19,988 nt of DNA from RGIG5612 sp045601405 (GTDB lineage: Bacteria; Bacillota; Clostridia; Lachnospirales; Lachnospiraceae): NCBI GenBank assembly GCA_045601405.1, contig JAZRZO010000028.1, positions 1-19,988 on the forward strand, read 5' to 3'. The translations under genes were made by a program, and so were the position numbers. This document shows positions 6,438 through 14,005 of the stretch, piece after piece. The notes under the pieces were generated by a model, which saw only the letters and a program-made list of their open reading frames with translations, made no database searches and was not told the DNA's origin. Each line of letters opens with the position of its first letter. Within the stretch, counting starts at the first letter, position 1.

Positions 6438-7106
6438 ATGCTTCCTGAATTGATCATCTTTGATATGGACGGCCTGCTTTTCGATACGGAGAGGATGTTT
6501 ATGAGATTGAGAGCCGGCATCCTTCCAAAGTATGGCTATGAACATCGAGTTGAAGACTACATGGAGACAGTAGGTGTTTCCGGTAAAAAGCTGCATGAGA
6601 TCCTGGAACGCATTTACGGACCTGATTATCCCAAGGAGGAGATCACGCGTGATACCAGGAAGATGCAGATGGAATATATTGCCGGACATGGCGTTCCGCT
6701 GAAGCCGGGTATAATGGAGCTTCTTGACTGGATAAAAGAAAAGGAAATACCATGCTGTGTTGCGTCTTCCTCTCAGCGGCTTTATGTGGAGGCTTTCATG
6801 GAAGCAGCCGGGATAGGCGATTTCTTTTCTTTCTATATCTGCGGAGATGATGTGTCGCATTCAAAGCCTGACCCGGAGATTTTTCTTTCATGCTGCCGGA
6901 AAAATAAAACAGAGCCCTCAAATGCTCTTGTGCTGGAGGACTCTGAAAATGGTGTTAAAGCTGCATATAACGGGAATATCCCGGTGATCTGCATCCCGGA
7001 CATGAAGCACCCGTCTGATGATATAATCAAAAAGACTGTCGCAGTACTGCCGCGCGCAGACAGGGTCATTTCATGGATACAGGAGGATCATTCTTCTATC
7101 TTATGA
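6438..7106 (+). CDS. HAD-superfamily hydrolase, beta-phosphoglucomutase-like
   Basis: Subfamily IA HAD phosphatase or phosphomutase. Motif I is DMDGLLFDTE with Asp9 nucleophile and Asp11 acid/base; motif II is VASSSQR with Ser110-112; motif III Lys143 in SKPDPEIF; motif IV EDSENGV (167-173). The alpha-helical cap lies between motifs I and II. The substrate cannot be read from sequence; sugar phosphates are usual, and flavin-precursor phosphatases belong to this superfamily, so a role beside the rib operon is possible but unproven. It has a modest site (AGGA, 6427-6430). Its last 19 bp overlap the convergent ribH gene. Confidence 0.88.
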   Translation: MLPELIIFDMDGLLFDTERMFMRLRAGILPKYGYEHRVEDYMETVGVSGKKLHEILERIYGPDYPKEEITRDTRKMQMEYIAGHGVPLKPGIMELLDWIKEKEIPCCVASSSQRLYVEAFMEAAGIGDFFSFYICGDDVSHSKPDPEIFLSCCRKNKTEPSNALVLEDSENGVKAAYNGNIPVICIPDMKHPSDDIIKKTVAVLPRADRVISWIQEDHSSIL

Positions 7107-7555
7107 ACAAGATTGATCATCTCTATTGCTGAGCAGGCAACATCATATCCTTTATTGCCGGATTTTGTTCCGGCTCTTTCGATGGCCTGTTCGATATTAT
7201 CAGTAGTTACGATCCCGAAGAGAACAGGCACGCCGGTATTAAGGCCGACAGTGGCGATCCCCTTTGCGGCTTCGTTGCATACCAGGTCATAGTGGCTGGT
7301 AGCGCCGCGGATAACCGCGCCGAGACAAAGGATAGCATCATACTTTCCGGATTCCGCCATTTTCTTTGCGATGAAGGGGATCTCAAACGCGCCCGGAACC
7401 CATGCGATCTCGATATTCTCATCTGAAACGCCGTGGCGGATAAGGGCATCCTGCGCTCCGCCAACCAGCTTAGACACAATAAACTCATTAAACCTTGCAG
7501 CAACGATACCGACCTTAACCTGTCCGGCTACAACTTTTCCTTCTAATACTCTCAT
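7088..7555 (-). CDS. ribH: 6,7-dimethyl-8-ribityllumazine synthase
   Basis: Condenses 5-amino-6-ribitylaminouracil with dihydroxybutanone phosphate to the lumazine, the penultimate riboflavin step; usually forms a 60-mer capsid. Motifs seen: ARFNEFIV (20-27), the VPGAFEIP loop (53-60), and GATSHYDLVCNE with His88 as catalytic base. It has 155 residues, the family norm, and a good GGAGGA site upstream. It is the last gene of ribD-ribE-ribBA-ribH. It is tail to tail with the HAD gene with a 19-bp overlap and no clear terminator between; an imperfect inverted repeat (7086-7095 with 7109-7118) spans both stops but lacks a T-run. Confidence 0.97.
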   Translation of the reverse strand: MRVLEGKVVAGQVKVGIVAARFNEFIVSKLVGGAQDALIRHGVSDENIEIAWVPGAFEIPFIAKKMAESGKYDAILCLGAVIRGATSHYDLVCNEAAKGIATVGLNTGVPVLFGIVTTDNIEQAIERAGTKSGNKGYDVACSAIEMINLVHKIEE

Positions 7556-7573
7556 TATTTTTCCTCCGTTTAT

Positions 7574-8779
7574 TTATTGATAATTGGTCATATGGTCCAT
7601 TTTTTCCTGCTTTGTCTTCAGATATCGGTAATCATATTTCTGAGCCTGTATCTGGAGCGGAACACGTTCTGTTATAGAGATCCCGTAGCCTGCGAGTCCT
7701 GTGATCTTTTTGGGGTTATTTGTCAGCAGTTTAAGTTTTCTGGCTCCGATATCTCTTAAGATCTGCGCGCCCACGCCGTATTCCCTGAGATCTGGCGGGA
7801 AACCTAATTTGATATTTGCCTCAACTGTATCATAGCCCTGCTCCTGGAGCTCATAGGCCTTAAGCTTATTGATAAGGCCTATGCCGCGCCCCTCCTGACG
7901 CAGATACAAAAGAATGCCGCGTCCCTCTTCCGCTATCTGTCGCATTGCCTGACGAAGCTGCTCCCCGCAGTCGCAGCGGCTTGAGCCGAAAACATCTCCG
8001 GTGAGGCATTCCGAATGCACACGGCATAAAACGGGTTCACCGTCTGAAACATCGCCCATAACGAGAGCCACATGGTGATCTCCGTTAAGAACATTTTCAT
8101 AACCGTATATCTCGAATTTTCCGTATTTTGTCGGCAGCTTGGCGTCAGCCTCTCTGCGAACAAGGCTTTCATTGCTGAGGCGGTATTTTATAAGGTCGGC
8201 GATAGTGATGACCGTAACATCCTTTTCCTCCGCGAACTGCAGCAGCTCTTTTGTCCGCATCATCGTTCCGTCTTCCCTCATGATCTCGCAGCAAAGCCCG
8301 GCCGGCTTAAGTCCGGCAAGCCGCATGAGGTCTACAGTAGCCTCTGTATGTCCGTCTCTTACCAGGACTCCGCCTTCCTTCGCGCGCAGCGGGAACATAT
8401 GTCCCGGTCTTCTAAAGTCCGATGGCTTTACGCCGTCCGCAACAGTTTTTAGCGCCGTGTAGGAGCGCTCTGCCGCAGAGATTCCTGTGGTAGTGTCTAT
8501 GTGGTCGATAGAGACTGTAAAGGCCGTACTGTGGTTATCTGTGTTAATACTTACCATCTGTTCGAGGCCGAGGCGGTCGCAAAGCTCTCCGCTCATCGGC
8601 ATACATATAAGTCCCTTTGCGTCGGTTGCCATAAAGTTAACGTTTTCCGTTGTGGCAAATTCCGCAGCGCATATAAGATCCCCCTCGTTTTCCCTTTCCG
8701 GATCATCTATAACAAGAATGACTTTTCCTTCCTGCAGATCCTTAAGTGCCTGGTCTATGGTGCCTATTTCCTTTGACAT
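7574..8779 (-). CDS. ribBA: bifunctional 3,4-dihydroxy-2-butanone-4-phosphate synthase / GTP cyclohydrolase II
   Basis: Supplies both branches of riboflavin synthesis. The N-terminal RibB part (about 1-200) has DDPERENEGDL (25-35) with its catalytic acidic residues, and RPGHMFPL plus GHTEATVDL. The C-terminal RibA part (about 205-400) has VHSECLTGD and SSRCDCGEQL with zinc ligands Cys258, Cys269 and Cys271, RQEGRGIGL (294-302), and a final LTNNPKKITGL. Both halves look complete, so both activities are expected. GGAGGA sits upstream of the ATG at 8777-8779. It lies between ribE and ribH. Confidence 0.97.
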   Translation of the reverse strand: MSKEIGTIDQALKDLQEGKVILVIDDPERENEGDLICAAEFATTENVNFMATDAKGLICMPMSGELCDRLGLEQMVSINTDNHSTAFTVSIDHIDTTTGISAAERSYTALKTVADGVKPSDFRRPGHMFPLRAKEGGVLVRDGHTEATVDLMRLAGLKPAGLCCEIMREDGTMMRTKELLQFAEEKDVTVITIADLIKYRLSNESLVRREADAKLPTKYGKFEIYGYENVLNGDHHVALVMGDVSDGEPVLCRVHSECLTGDVFGSSRCDCGEQLRQAMRQIAEEGRGILLYLRQEGRGIGLINKLKAYELQEQGYDTVEANIKLGFPPDLREYGVGAQILRDIGARKLKLLTNNPKKITGLAGYGISITERVPLQIQAQKYDYRYLKTKQEKMDHMTNYQ

Positions 8780-8841
8780 TTGTGTCTCCTCCGTGTTTCT
8801 GTTATCCGGGCGGGGTTTTCCGTTCCGGAATATTTTTTATG

Positions 8842-9501
8842 TTAAAAACCGTGCCCGCGAAGAAACTCTTCCGTTAGTCCGCCGGCTGAGGCTTTTTCCT
8901 TTGTATTCTTAGCATAAGGTGTCAGAAGCTTCTCTGTGTATTTACCGATGATGTCACATTCCAGATTCACAATGCTGCCGACATTTTTTTCGCGGAGAGC
9001 CGTGACCTTCTGCGTATGTGGAATGACTGAAACTTTAAAGCACTGTTCATCGACATACGCTACGGTAAGGCTGATGCCGTCGAGAGTAACAGAGCCTTTT
9101 TCCACGACGTACCGCAGGATATCAGGCTCTGTCGCGATAGTGTACCAAACGGCGTTGTCGTCGCTTTCGACATTGGAAACCGTACCCGTTCCGTCTATAT
9201 GGCCGGAAACTATATGACCGCCGAAACGGCCGTCCGCCGGCATAGCACGTTCCAGATTCACAGGACTGCCGGGGCGGAGCTGTCCGAGTGAGCTTCGGGA
9301 AAGAGTCTCCGGCATTGCGTCTGCCGTAAAATAGCCGGAGCCCAAAGAGGTGACGGTCAGGCATACTCCGTTAACACAGATGCTGTCCCCGACCCTGGAG
9401 TTTTCCAGGACAGTCCGGCAGCTCACCGTGATCACGCATGAGCGGCTTCCTTTTTGTATATTCTGAATGCTTCCTGTTTCTTCAACTAATCCGGTGAACA
9501 T
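8842..9501 (-). CDS. ribE: riboflavin synthase alpha subunit
   Basis: Dismutates two 6,7-dimethyl-8-ribityllumazine molecules to riboflavin and the ribitylaminouracil. It starts with the diagnostic MFTGLVEE and holds two lumazine-binding beta-barrel repeats; the second begins at about residue 95 with GGHIVSGHIDGTG. NGVCLTV (44-50) and DGISLTV are the paired repeat motifs. It has 219 residues. Its start overlaps the 3' end of ribD by 20 bp, with a strong GGGAGG site inside ribD, which suggests translational coupling. The symbol ribC is used for this gene in some genomes. Confidence 0.97.
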   Translation of the reverse strand: MFTGLVEETGSIQNIQKGSRSCVITVSCRTVLENSRVGDSICVNGVCLTVTSLGSGYFTADAMPETLSRSSLGQLRPGSPVNLERAMPADGRFGGHIVSGHIDGTGTVSNVESDDNAVWYTIATEPDILRYVVEKGSVTLDGISLTVAYVDEQCFKVSVIPHTQKVTALREKNVGSIVNLECDIIGKYTEKLLTPYAKNTKEKASAGGLTEEFLRGHGF

Positions 9502-10621
9502 AGTTGCCTCCCTGTTCCTGATCTGTTACGGGATATCCTGTGACGCGGATATCTTCTCCGACCGTCGCGATCTCTATATCTTTCAGATGGATCGCCTCTG
9601 ACATGACCGCGGCTCCGCGGCCTGAGACGGGGGTTTTTGCACCTGCGCCACCGATTATCTTTCCGGCAATATATGCATGCACTTTATTTACGATCCCGGC
9701 GCAAAAGGCCGCGGCGTTCAACTCGCCTCCGCCTTCAAGCAATATGCTGTCTGTCCCGCGCTCTCCGAGGATACGCATAAGTTCCTGAAGATCGACTTTT
9801 CCGTCCTTGCCGGCACGTATGACATCCGCGCCAAGCTCCTTCAGTGCAGTCTCTTTTTCGGGTGCGGCGCTTTCAGTGCAGGCAATTACAGTAGGGATAT
9901 CTTTTGCGGTCTGCATTATACGGCTTGAATAAGGTATCCGCAGGCCGGAATCGCATATGATACGAAGTGGGTCGCCCCCTTCCCTGACCCTGCAGTTCAG
10001 CATAGGATCGTCTGTAAGGACAGTTCCTATCCCGGCCATGATCCCCTTGTAATATTTTCTCAGAAGCTGAACTTCAGCTCTGGCTTCATCTCCCGTAACC
10101 CATTTAGAGTCTCCGCTTTCGCATGCGATCTTTCCGTCAAGTGACATGGCATATTTTGATACAACGAAAGGTTTTTTTTCAGCCATGTAATGAAAGAAGA
10201 CCTCGTTCAGCTTAAGACACTCTTTTTCCAGTACACCGGTTATGACCCCGACGCCGGATTCCTTTAAGATAGCTGCGCCTTTCCCTGCCACTAAGGGATT
10301 ACTGTCCATACTTCCTATAATGACACGGCCTATCTTTTTTTTCAGGATGATATCTGTGCAGGGCGGGGTCTTCCCGAAGTGGCAGCAGGGCTCGAGGGTA
10401 ACGTAGAGGTCTGCTCCGGCAGGGTCTTCCGCACAGTTTAAGAGCGCGTTGCGTTCGGCATGAAACTGCCCATACCGCTCATGATATCCCTTGCTGATCA
10501 CCCGGCCGTCTTTAACAACAACGCAGCCCACCATCGGATTCGGAGAAGTATAGCCTCTTCCTTTTTCAGCCAGCGCTATTGCCTGCTTCATATATGATTC
10601 ATGTGTTTTCATTTCATTCAT
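9482..10621 (-). CDS. ribD: bifunctional diaminohydroxyphosphoribosylaminopyrimidine deaminase / 5-amino-6-(5-phosphoribosylamino)uracil reductase
   Basis: Performs the deamination and NADPH reduction steps after GTP cyclohydrolase II. The N-terminal deaminase (about 1-145) carries HAE (His54, Glu56) and PCCHFGKTPPC (Cys79, Cys88) as the zinc site. The C-terminal reductase (about 150-379) shows SLDGKIA, GDSKWVTG, AGIGTVLTDDP and ILLEGGGELN. The chosen ATG (10619-10621) is the farthest upstream; in-frame ATGs at residues 4 and 11 are also possible, since no strong Shine-Dalgarno sequence is visible before any of them. It is the first gene after the FMN riboswitch. Confidence 0.96.
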   Translation of the reverse strand: MNEMKTHESYMKQAIALAEKGRGYTSPNPMVGCVVVKDGRVISKGYHERYGQFHAERNALLNCAEDPAGADLYVTLEPCCHFGKTPPCTDIILKKKIGRVIIGSMDSNPLVAGKGAAILKESGVGVITGVLEKECLKLNEVFFHYMAEKKPFVVSKYAMSLDGKIACESGDSKWVTGDEARAEVQLLRKYYKGIMAGIGTVLTDDPMLNCRVREGGDPLRIICDSGLRIPYSSRIMQTAKDIPTVIACTESAAPEKETALKELGADVIRAGKDGKVDLQELMRILGERGTDSILLEGGGELNAAAFCAGIVNKVHAYIAGKIIGGAGAKTPVSGRGAAVMSEAIHLKDIEIATVGEDIRVTGYPVTDQEQGGNYVHRIS

Positions 10622-10654
10622 ACTGCTTTGTATCTATGGACAATGCTTTCCAAT

Positions 10655-10681
10655 AAAAAAGGTCTCTGAACTTCAGAGACC
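10655..10681 (-). terminator. intrinsic terminator of the FMN riboswitch
   Basis: Reading leftward, GGTCTCTGA and TCAGAGACC form a perfect 9-bp stem (10661-10681) with a 3-base loop, followed directly by six T residues (complement of A 10655-10660). It is positioned between the aptamer and ribD, so FMN-bound RNA should stop here. The 5' arm plus loop contains CTGAAGT, complementary to ACTTCAG at the aptamer's P1 5' strand, giving the antiterminator. Confidence 0.92.
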
Positions 10682-10714
10682 CGGAATAATGCACGTAAAA
10701 ATTGCTGAAACCAA

Positions 10715-10829
10715 CTTCTTCCATCCAGACTTTACTGTCGGCATCGGAATTTCACCGAATCGGCATCCTGGTCGGCAGGATGTTCGCGGGCTTTACCGCC
10801 GGTAGGGAATTGCACCCATCCCTGAAGTG
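10715..10829 (-). ncRNA. FMN riboswitch (RFN element)
   Basis: The minus strand carries the conserved RFN core in order: CTTCAGGGATGGGTG, AATTCCCTACCGGCGGTAA, AGCCCGCGA, GATTCGGTGAAATTCCG, GCCGACAGTAAAGTCTGGAT and closing GAAGAAGT. P1 is ACTTC (10825-10829) with GAAGT at the 3' end. It senses flavin mononucleotide and controls ribDE-BA-H by premature termination. A 9-bp pairing (one G-T wobble) of ACTTCAGGG with CTCTGAAGT of the terminator is exclusive with both P1 and the terminator, so low FMN should allow read-through. Near-consensus sequence makes this call very secure. Confidence 0.97.
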
Positions 10830-10860
10830 TTATATACGCTATCTGTTTTTCAACGGAACA

Positions 10861-10889
10861 AGTATATCACCCGAAATTGTCTGATGCAA
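10861..10889 (-). promoter_or_regulatory. ribDp: promoter of the rib operon
   Basis: Leftward -35 TTGCAT (10884-10889), a 17-base spacer and -10 TATACT (10861-10866) preceded by TGA, an extended -10. Transcription should start near 10853-10855, roughly 25 bases before the FMN aptamer. This is the best sigma-A-type match upstream of the riboswitch. Confidence 0.7.
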
Positions 10890-10911
10890 CAGTAAAAAAA
10901 GAGAGGGACCT

Positions 10912-11016
10912 GATGCAGCGGATACGAAATCCGGTAACCGCATCGCTGCATATATATCTCTGTGTGACGATTGCCGGGTTAGTCACATTTTGATATATAT
11001 GCAGCTTCGACGGCAA
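10912..11016 (+). promoter_or_regulatory. pseudoknot-capable structured element upstream of the V-ATPase operon, riboswitch-like
   Basis: Seen directly, on the plus strand: P1 GATGC/GCATC (10912-10916 with 10940-10944) enclosing CGGAT-ACGAA-ATCCG (10919-10933); a perfect 13-bp stem, CTGCATATATATC/GATATATATGCAG (10946-10958 with 10992-11004); inside it TGTGAC/GTCACA (10963-10968 with 10982-10987). The 13-base loop contains TTGCCG (10971-10976), which pairs perfectly with CGGCAA (11011-11016) 3' of the hairpin, giving an H-type pseudoknot. An alternative 8-bp pairing (10913-10920 with 10944-10951) would disrupt the long stem. Multi-stem plus pseudoknot plus exclusive folds suggests a cis-acting RNA. 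I cannot assign a class, and a promoter placing it in a transcript is only weakly seen. Confidence 0.5.
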
Positions 11017-11020
11017 CATA

Positions 11021-11076
11021 GCCTCCCCCCCCTTCGGAGGAAGGTGGCGCCGAAGGCGACGGATGAGGGGGTGCTG
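11021..11076. repeat. GC-rich REP-like palindromic intergenic repeat
   Basis: A C-run of eight or more after GCCT, then CTTCGGAGGAAGGTGGCGCC, GAAGGCGAC and GGATGAGGGGGTG. Pairings seen: CCTCC/GGAGG (11022-11026 with 11036-11040), CGCC-GAA-GGCG (11048-11058) and an approximate outer C-run/G-run match. The reverse complement (CCCCCTCATCC... CGCC... TTCCTCCGAAGG) resembles dispersed palindromes I recall from gut Firmicute genomes. There is no T-run, so not a terminator. Copy number cannot be judged from one window. Confidence 0.5.
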
Positions 11077-11092
11077 TCATATCTTAAAAATA

Positions 11093-11121
11093 TTGATAAT
11101 CAACCCGAAAAATGATACCAT
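11093..11121 (+). promoter_or_regulatory. candidate promoter of the V-ATPase operon
   Basis: -35 TTGATA (11093-11098), 17-base spacer and -10 TACCAT (11116-11121) preceded by TGA. The expected start is near 11128, giving a leader of about 27 bases with GGAGG at 11144-11148 before the ATG at 11155. If this is the only promoter, the structured element upstream would not be in the transcript. A second, weaker pair, TTGCAC (10810-10815) and TATACG (10833-10838), 17 bases apart, could start transcription before the element. Confidence 0.4.
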
Positions 11122-11154
11122 ACAAAAAATCATTGTTTTGCGCGGAGGTGCGGA

Positions 11155-11463
11155 ATGGCACAGGAAACGATCAGAAATATCAAAGACGCGGAGCTTAAGG
11201 CTCAGCAGATAGTTAAGGATGCTGAAGCGGAAAAAGTGTCTATTCTGAATAAAGCCCGGCAGGATGGCCAGCGGGCCATTGATGAGCTTGCCGGAGCGGC
11301 GAACGAGGCGGCCCAAAAAGCTGTCAGGGAAGTTGAACTTACCAGAGACGCTGTAATGGTAAAGGCTGAAAAAAGAGCCGGTGCTGTTATCGCCTCTTTT
11401 TCTAAAAATATAGAAGCTAAGCGCGAGAAGGCGATAGACTTTGTTATTTCGGAAATATCTTAG
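11155..11463 (+). CDS. ntpF: V-type ATPase peripheral-stalk subunit G/H
   Basis: A 102-residue, highly charged, almost wholly helical protein (Ala, Lys, Glu-rich; coiled coil across most of its length, residues about 5-75). In bacterial V-ATPases, subunit G forms the right-handed coiled-coil peripheral stalk with subunit E. It is first in the operon, matching ntpF in Enterococcus hirae (G/H in other nomenclature). A strong GGAGG ribosome binding site lies seven bases upstream. Family assignment rests mostly on position and coiled-coil character, because sequence conservation is low. Confidence 0.85.
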   Translation: MAQETIRNIKDAELKAQQIVKDAEAEKVSILNKARQDGQRAIDELAGAANEAAQKAVREVELTRDAVMVKAEKRAGAVIASFSKNIEAKREKAIDFVISEIS

Positions 11464-11484
11464 CTTACATACCGGAGGTAGATA

Positions 11485-13488
11485 ATGGCTATTCTTGCCA
11501 TGAAACGTATCAGTATATGCGGACTGAAAAAAGACAGCAAAGCTATTCTTGAACGGCTCCAGAGAAAAGGAGTGATCGAGATCCACGATTTTATAGAAGA
11601 GGATGAGATATTCAAGAAAAAGCCTATGCCTATTTCCGGAGCGGAATTTGAGCGCAATATACGTGATGCGGAAAACGCTATAGAAATACTTAATAACTAT
11701 AATCCGGAAAAGTCAGGCATCCTTTCTTCTTTTAAAGGGCGTGACGTTGTGGACAGGGAAACATATGACAGCTTCTACAGTGAGCTCTCAGAGGTTAAGT
11801 CTGTTACCGCGAAGATCCTCGCCCTGGGGAAGGATGTGGCGGAGAAAAAGGCGGAGATAGTCAAATGTTCACAGCAGATAGACATGCTTCTTCCATGGGA
11901 GACGATGGATATCCCGCTTGATCTTAACGGCACGGAAAAAACATCAATATTCATAGGAGCCCTTCCGGGAGACTGGCCGCTTGATCCTATATACGAAGGC
12001 CTTGCGGCGGCGCTTCCGGTGGACGTCACAGTATTCTCCCGCGATAAAAACCAGACCTGCATCATGGTGATATGTGAAAAAAGTATGCATGATGAGGCAA
12101 ACAGCGCGCTAAGGAGCATGGGATTTTCGTATCCCGCTGTAAGCGCTTCGGAAACGCCCGCTTATCAGAAGGAAAAGCTCCAAAAAAGGATAGAAGAACT
12201 CGAGGCTGAGGTCAAAAAAATCGAGGAAGAGATAAGCTCTTATGACGACCAGCGTGGAAGGATAAAATTCCTTGCCGACTATCAGGCTATAAGAGAAGAA
12301 AAATACGAGGTGGCAACCAGGCTTCCACAATCGGAACATACGTTTGTCATGAGTGGATACATCCCGGAGATATCTGTAGGTGAGGTCGAAAAGGCTCTCG
12401 CGGATTATTCTGTAACAATAGATATCAGCGATGCCGGGGAAGATGAAGATACGCCGGTGGCACTTAGGAATAATAAGTTCTCATCATCGGTGCAGGGGGT
12501 AGTGGAATCCTACGCACTTCCGGCAAAAGGAGAGATCGACCCAACCTTCATCATCTCACTGTTTTATTTTGTGTTTTTCGGCTTTATGCTGGCAGATGCC
12601 TGCATAGGCTTTTTGATATTTATCGGAGCGCTGTTCCTCCTTCTTAAAAACAAGAATATGGAAACGGGACTTCGCAATAACACCAAGCTTTTTATGTGCG
12701 GCGGAATAAGCGCAATGTTTTTTGGAGTTCTGTTCGGAAGCTACTTCGGAGATCTCATCACCTCCGTCTCGGGGAATTTCTTTGGCAATCCTATTGTTGT
12801 CAGACCATTGTGGCTGGATATGCAGGAAAACCCGATGACTGTGCTTACGCTTGCGCTGATAATGGGTCTGATACATATATTCACCGGGCTCGGGATAAAC
12901 GGCTATCAACTTCTCCGGAAAAAGGACGTGACAGGCTTTATATTTGATATTGTTGTCTGGTTTGTCATTTTGATAGGACTTCTTGTGAAGTGCCTTTCCA
13001 TGCAGATGATCATGGACATACTTGCGGGTGGCGCAAAGCCGCCGTTATCGGCGCAGGCCGGAAACATAGGCCTTTACGCGGCAGGAGCAGGGGCGCTGGT
13101 CATCGTGTTCATGGGAGGACGGGAATCCAAAAATTGGGGCAAGCGCCTGCTTAAAGGCTTATACGCTGTCTACGGGATAACAGGCTATCTTTCAGATGTC
13201 CTTTCATACTCGCGTCTGCTTGCTCTGGGTCTTGCGACAGGAGTTATCTCCTCCGTCGCGAACATGATAGGAACAATGTTCGGAAGCGGGATAGTCGGCA
13301 TCATCATCTTTATAGTGGTGTTTGTTATAATCAACGCGATAAACATCGGTATCAATACGCTTGGTGCGTATGTTCACACCAACCGTTTGCAATACGTTGA
13401 ATTCTTCGGTCACTTCTATAACGGCGGAGGCCGGGAATTTGACCCGTATCGTATAAAAACAAAATATTATAAATTTAAGGAGAACTAA
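11485..13488 (+). CDS. ntpI: V-type ATPase membrane stator subunit I
   Basis: The stator of the ion path, 667 residues. Residues 1-345 are cytoplasmic with coiled coils (about 225-255) that bind the peripheral stalks. About seven to eight membrane segments follow from residue 355. SYSRLLALGLA includes Arg577 and VHTNRLQYVEFF includes Arg634; the first corresponds to the arginine essential for ion transfer from the K ring. FHFYNGGGREFDPY-like closing residues are typical. The start ATG at 11485 has GGAGG 11-15 bases upstream. The stop is one base before the K start. Confidence 0.96.
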   Translation: MAILAMKRISICGLKKDSKAILERLQRKGVIEIHDFIEEDEIFKKKPMPISGAEFERNIRDAENAIEILNNYNPEKSGILSSFKGRDVVDRETYDSFYSELSEVKSVTAKILALGKDVAEKKAEIVKCSQQIDMLLPWETMDIPLDLNGTEKTSIFIGALPGDWPLDPIYEGLAAALPVDVTVFSRDKNQTCIMVICEKSMHDEANSALRSMGFSYPAVSASETPAYQKEKLQKRIEELEAEVKKIEEEISSYDDQRGRIKFLADYQAIREEKYEVATRLPQSEHTFVMSGYIPEISVGEVEKALADYSVTIDISDAGEDEDTPVALRNNKFSSSVQGVVESYALPAKGEIDPTFIISLFYFVFFGFMLADACIGFLIFIGALFLLLKNKNMETGLRNNTKLFMCGGISAMFFGVLFGSYFGDLITSVSGNFFGNPIVVRPLWLDMQENPMTVLTLALIMGLIHIFTGLGINGYQLLRKKDVTGFIFDIVVWFVILIGLLVKCLSMQMIMDILAGGAKPPLSAQAGNIGLYAAGAGALVIVFMGGRESKNWGKRLLKGLYAVYGITGYLSDVLSYSRLLALGLATGVISSVANMIGTMFGSGIVGIIIFIVVFVIINAINIGINTLGAYVHTNRLQYVEFFGHFYNGGGREFDPYRIKTKYYKFKEN

Positions 13489-13489
13489 A

Positions 13490-13987
13490 ATGGTTGAATT
13501 CTTAAACGCAAACATGGGCACGATATTAGCATTACTTGGCGCGGCACTTGCGGTAGGTCTCGCCGGCGCGGGAAGCGCGCGGGGCGTTGGAGTTGCAGGT
13601 GAAGCGGCTGCAGGTGTAATTGCTGAGGATCCGGCCAAATTCGGTAAAGTAATGGTGCTTCAGCTCCTTCCGGGTACACAGGGCATATACGGTCTTATCA
13701 TCGGGTTTATAACTCTTTCACAGACAGGTATCCTTGGAGGCGACGGAAATATAAGCATTGCAAAAGGTCTGGTTTACCTTTGCGGCTGCCTGCCTATAGC
13801 GATCGCGGGCTATTTCTCGGGTGTTGCGCAGGGAAAAGCATCCGCGGCTTCTGTAGGCGTTGTTGCCAAGAAACCGGATCAGTTCGGTAAAGCAATGATC
13901 TTCCCTATAATGGTCGAGACATATGCCATCCTTTCACTGCTTGTTTCAATCCTCGCGATAAACGGTGCGGCAGGTGTTAATTTCTAA
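13490..13987 (+). CDS. ntpK: V-type ATPase rotor ring subunit K, probable Na+ type
   Basis: A 165-residue proteolipid with four membrane helices (two hairpins), the V-type arrangement where only the second hairpin carries the carboxylate. The Na+ ligands of E. hirae NtpK (Leu61, Thr64, Gln65, Gln110, Glu139) correspond to Leu60, Thr63, Gln64 (LLPGTQG), Gln114 (GVAQGK) and Glu143 (MVETYA). All are kept, so Na+ is the predicted coupling ion. AAGGAGA lies inside the end of ntpI, one base separates the genes, and high expression of this ring component is expected. Confidence 0.97.
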   Translation: MVEFLNANMGTILALLGAALAVGLAGAGSARGVGVAGEAAAGVIAEDPAKFGKVMVLQLLPGTQGIYGLIIGFITLSQTGILGGDGNISIAKGLVYLCGCLPIAIAGYFSGVAQGKASAASVGVVAKKPDQFGKAMIFPIMVETYAILSLLVSILAINGAAGVNF

Positions 13988-14005
13988 GGTTCAGGGTGTT
14001 TTAAG

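Noticed and set aside
10702..10884. Small plus-strand frame over the FMN riboswitch
   Set aside because: It reads the complement of a highly conserved RNA; no coding signal.
10893..10951. Leftward intrinsic terminator (T7 from 10899-10893 after the 10912-10951 hairpin)
   Set aside because: About 12 bases lie between stem and T-run, too far for an intrinsic terminator, and the stem fits a plus-strand fold better.
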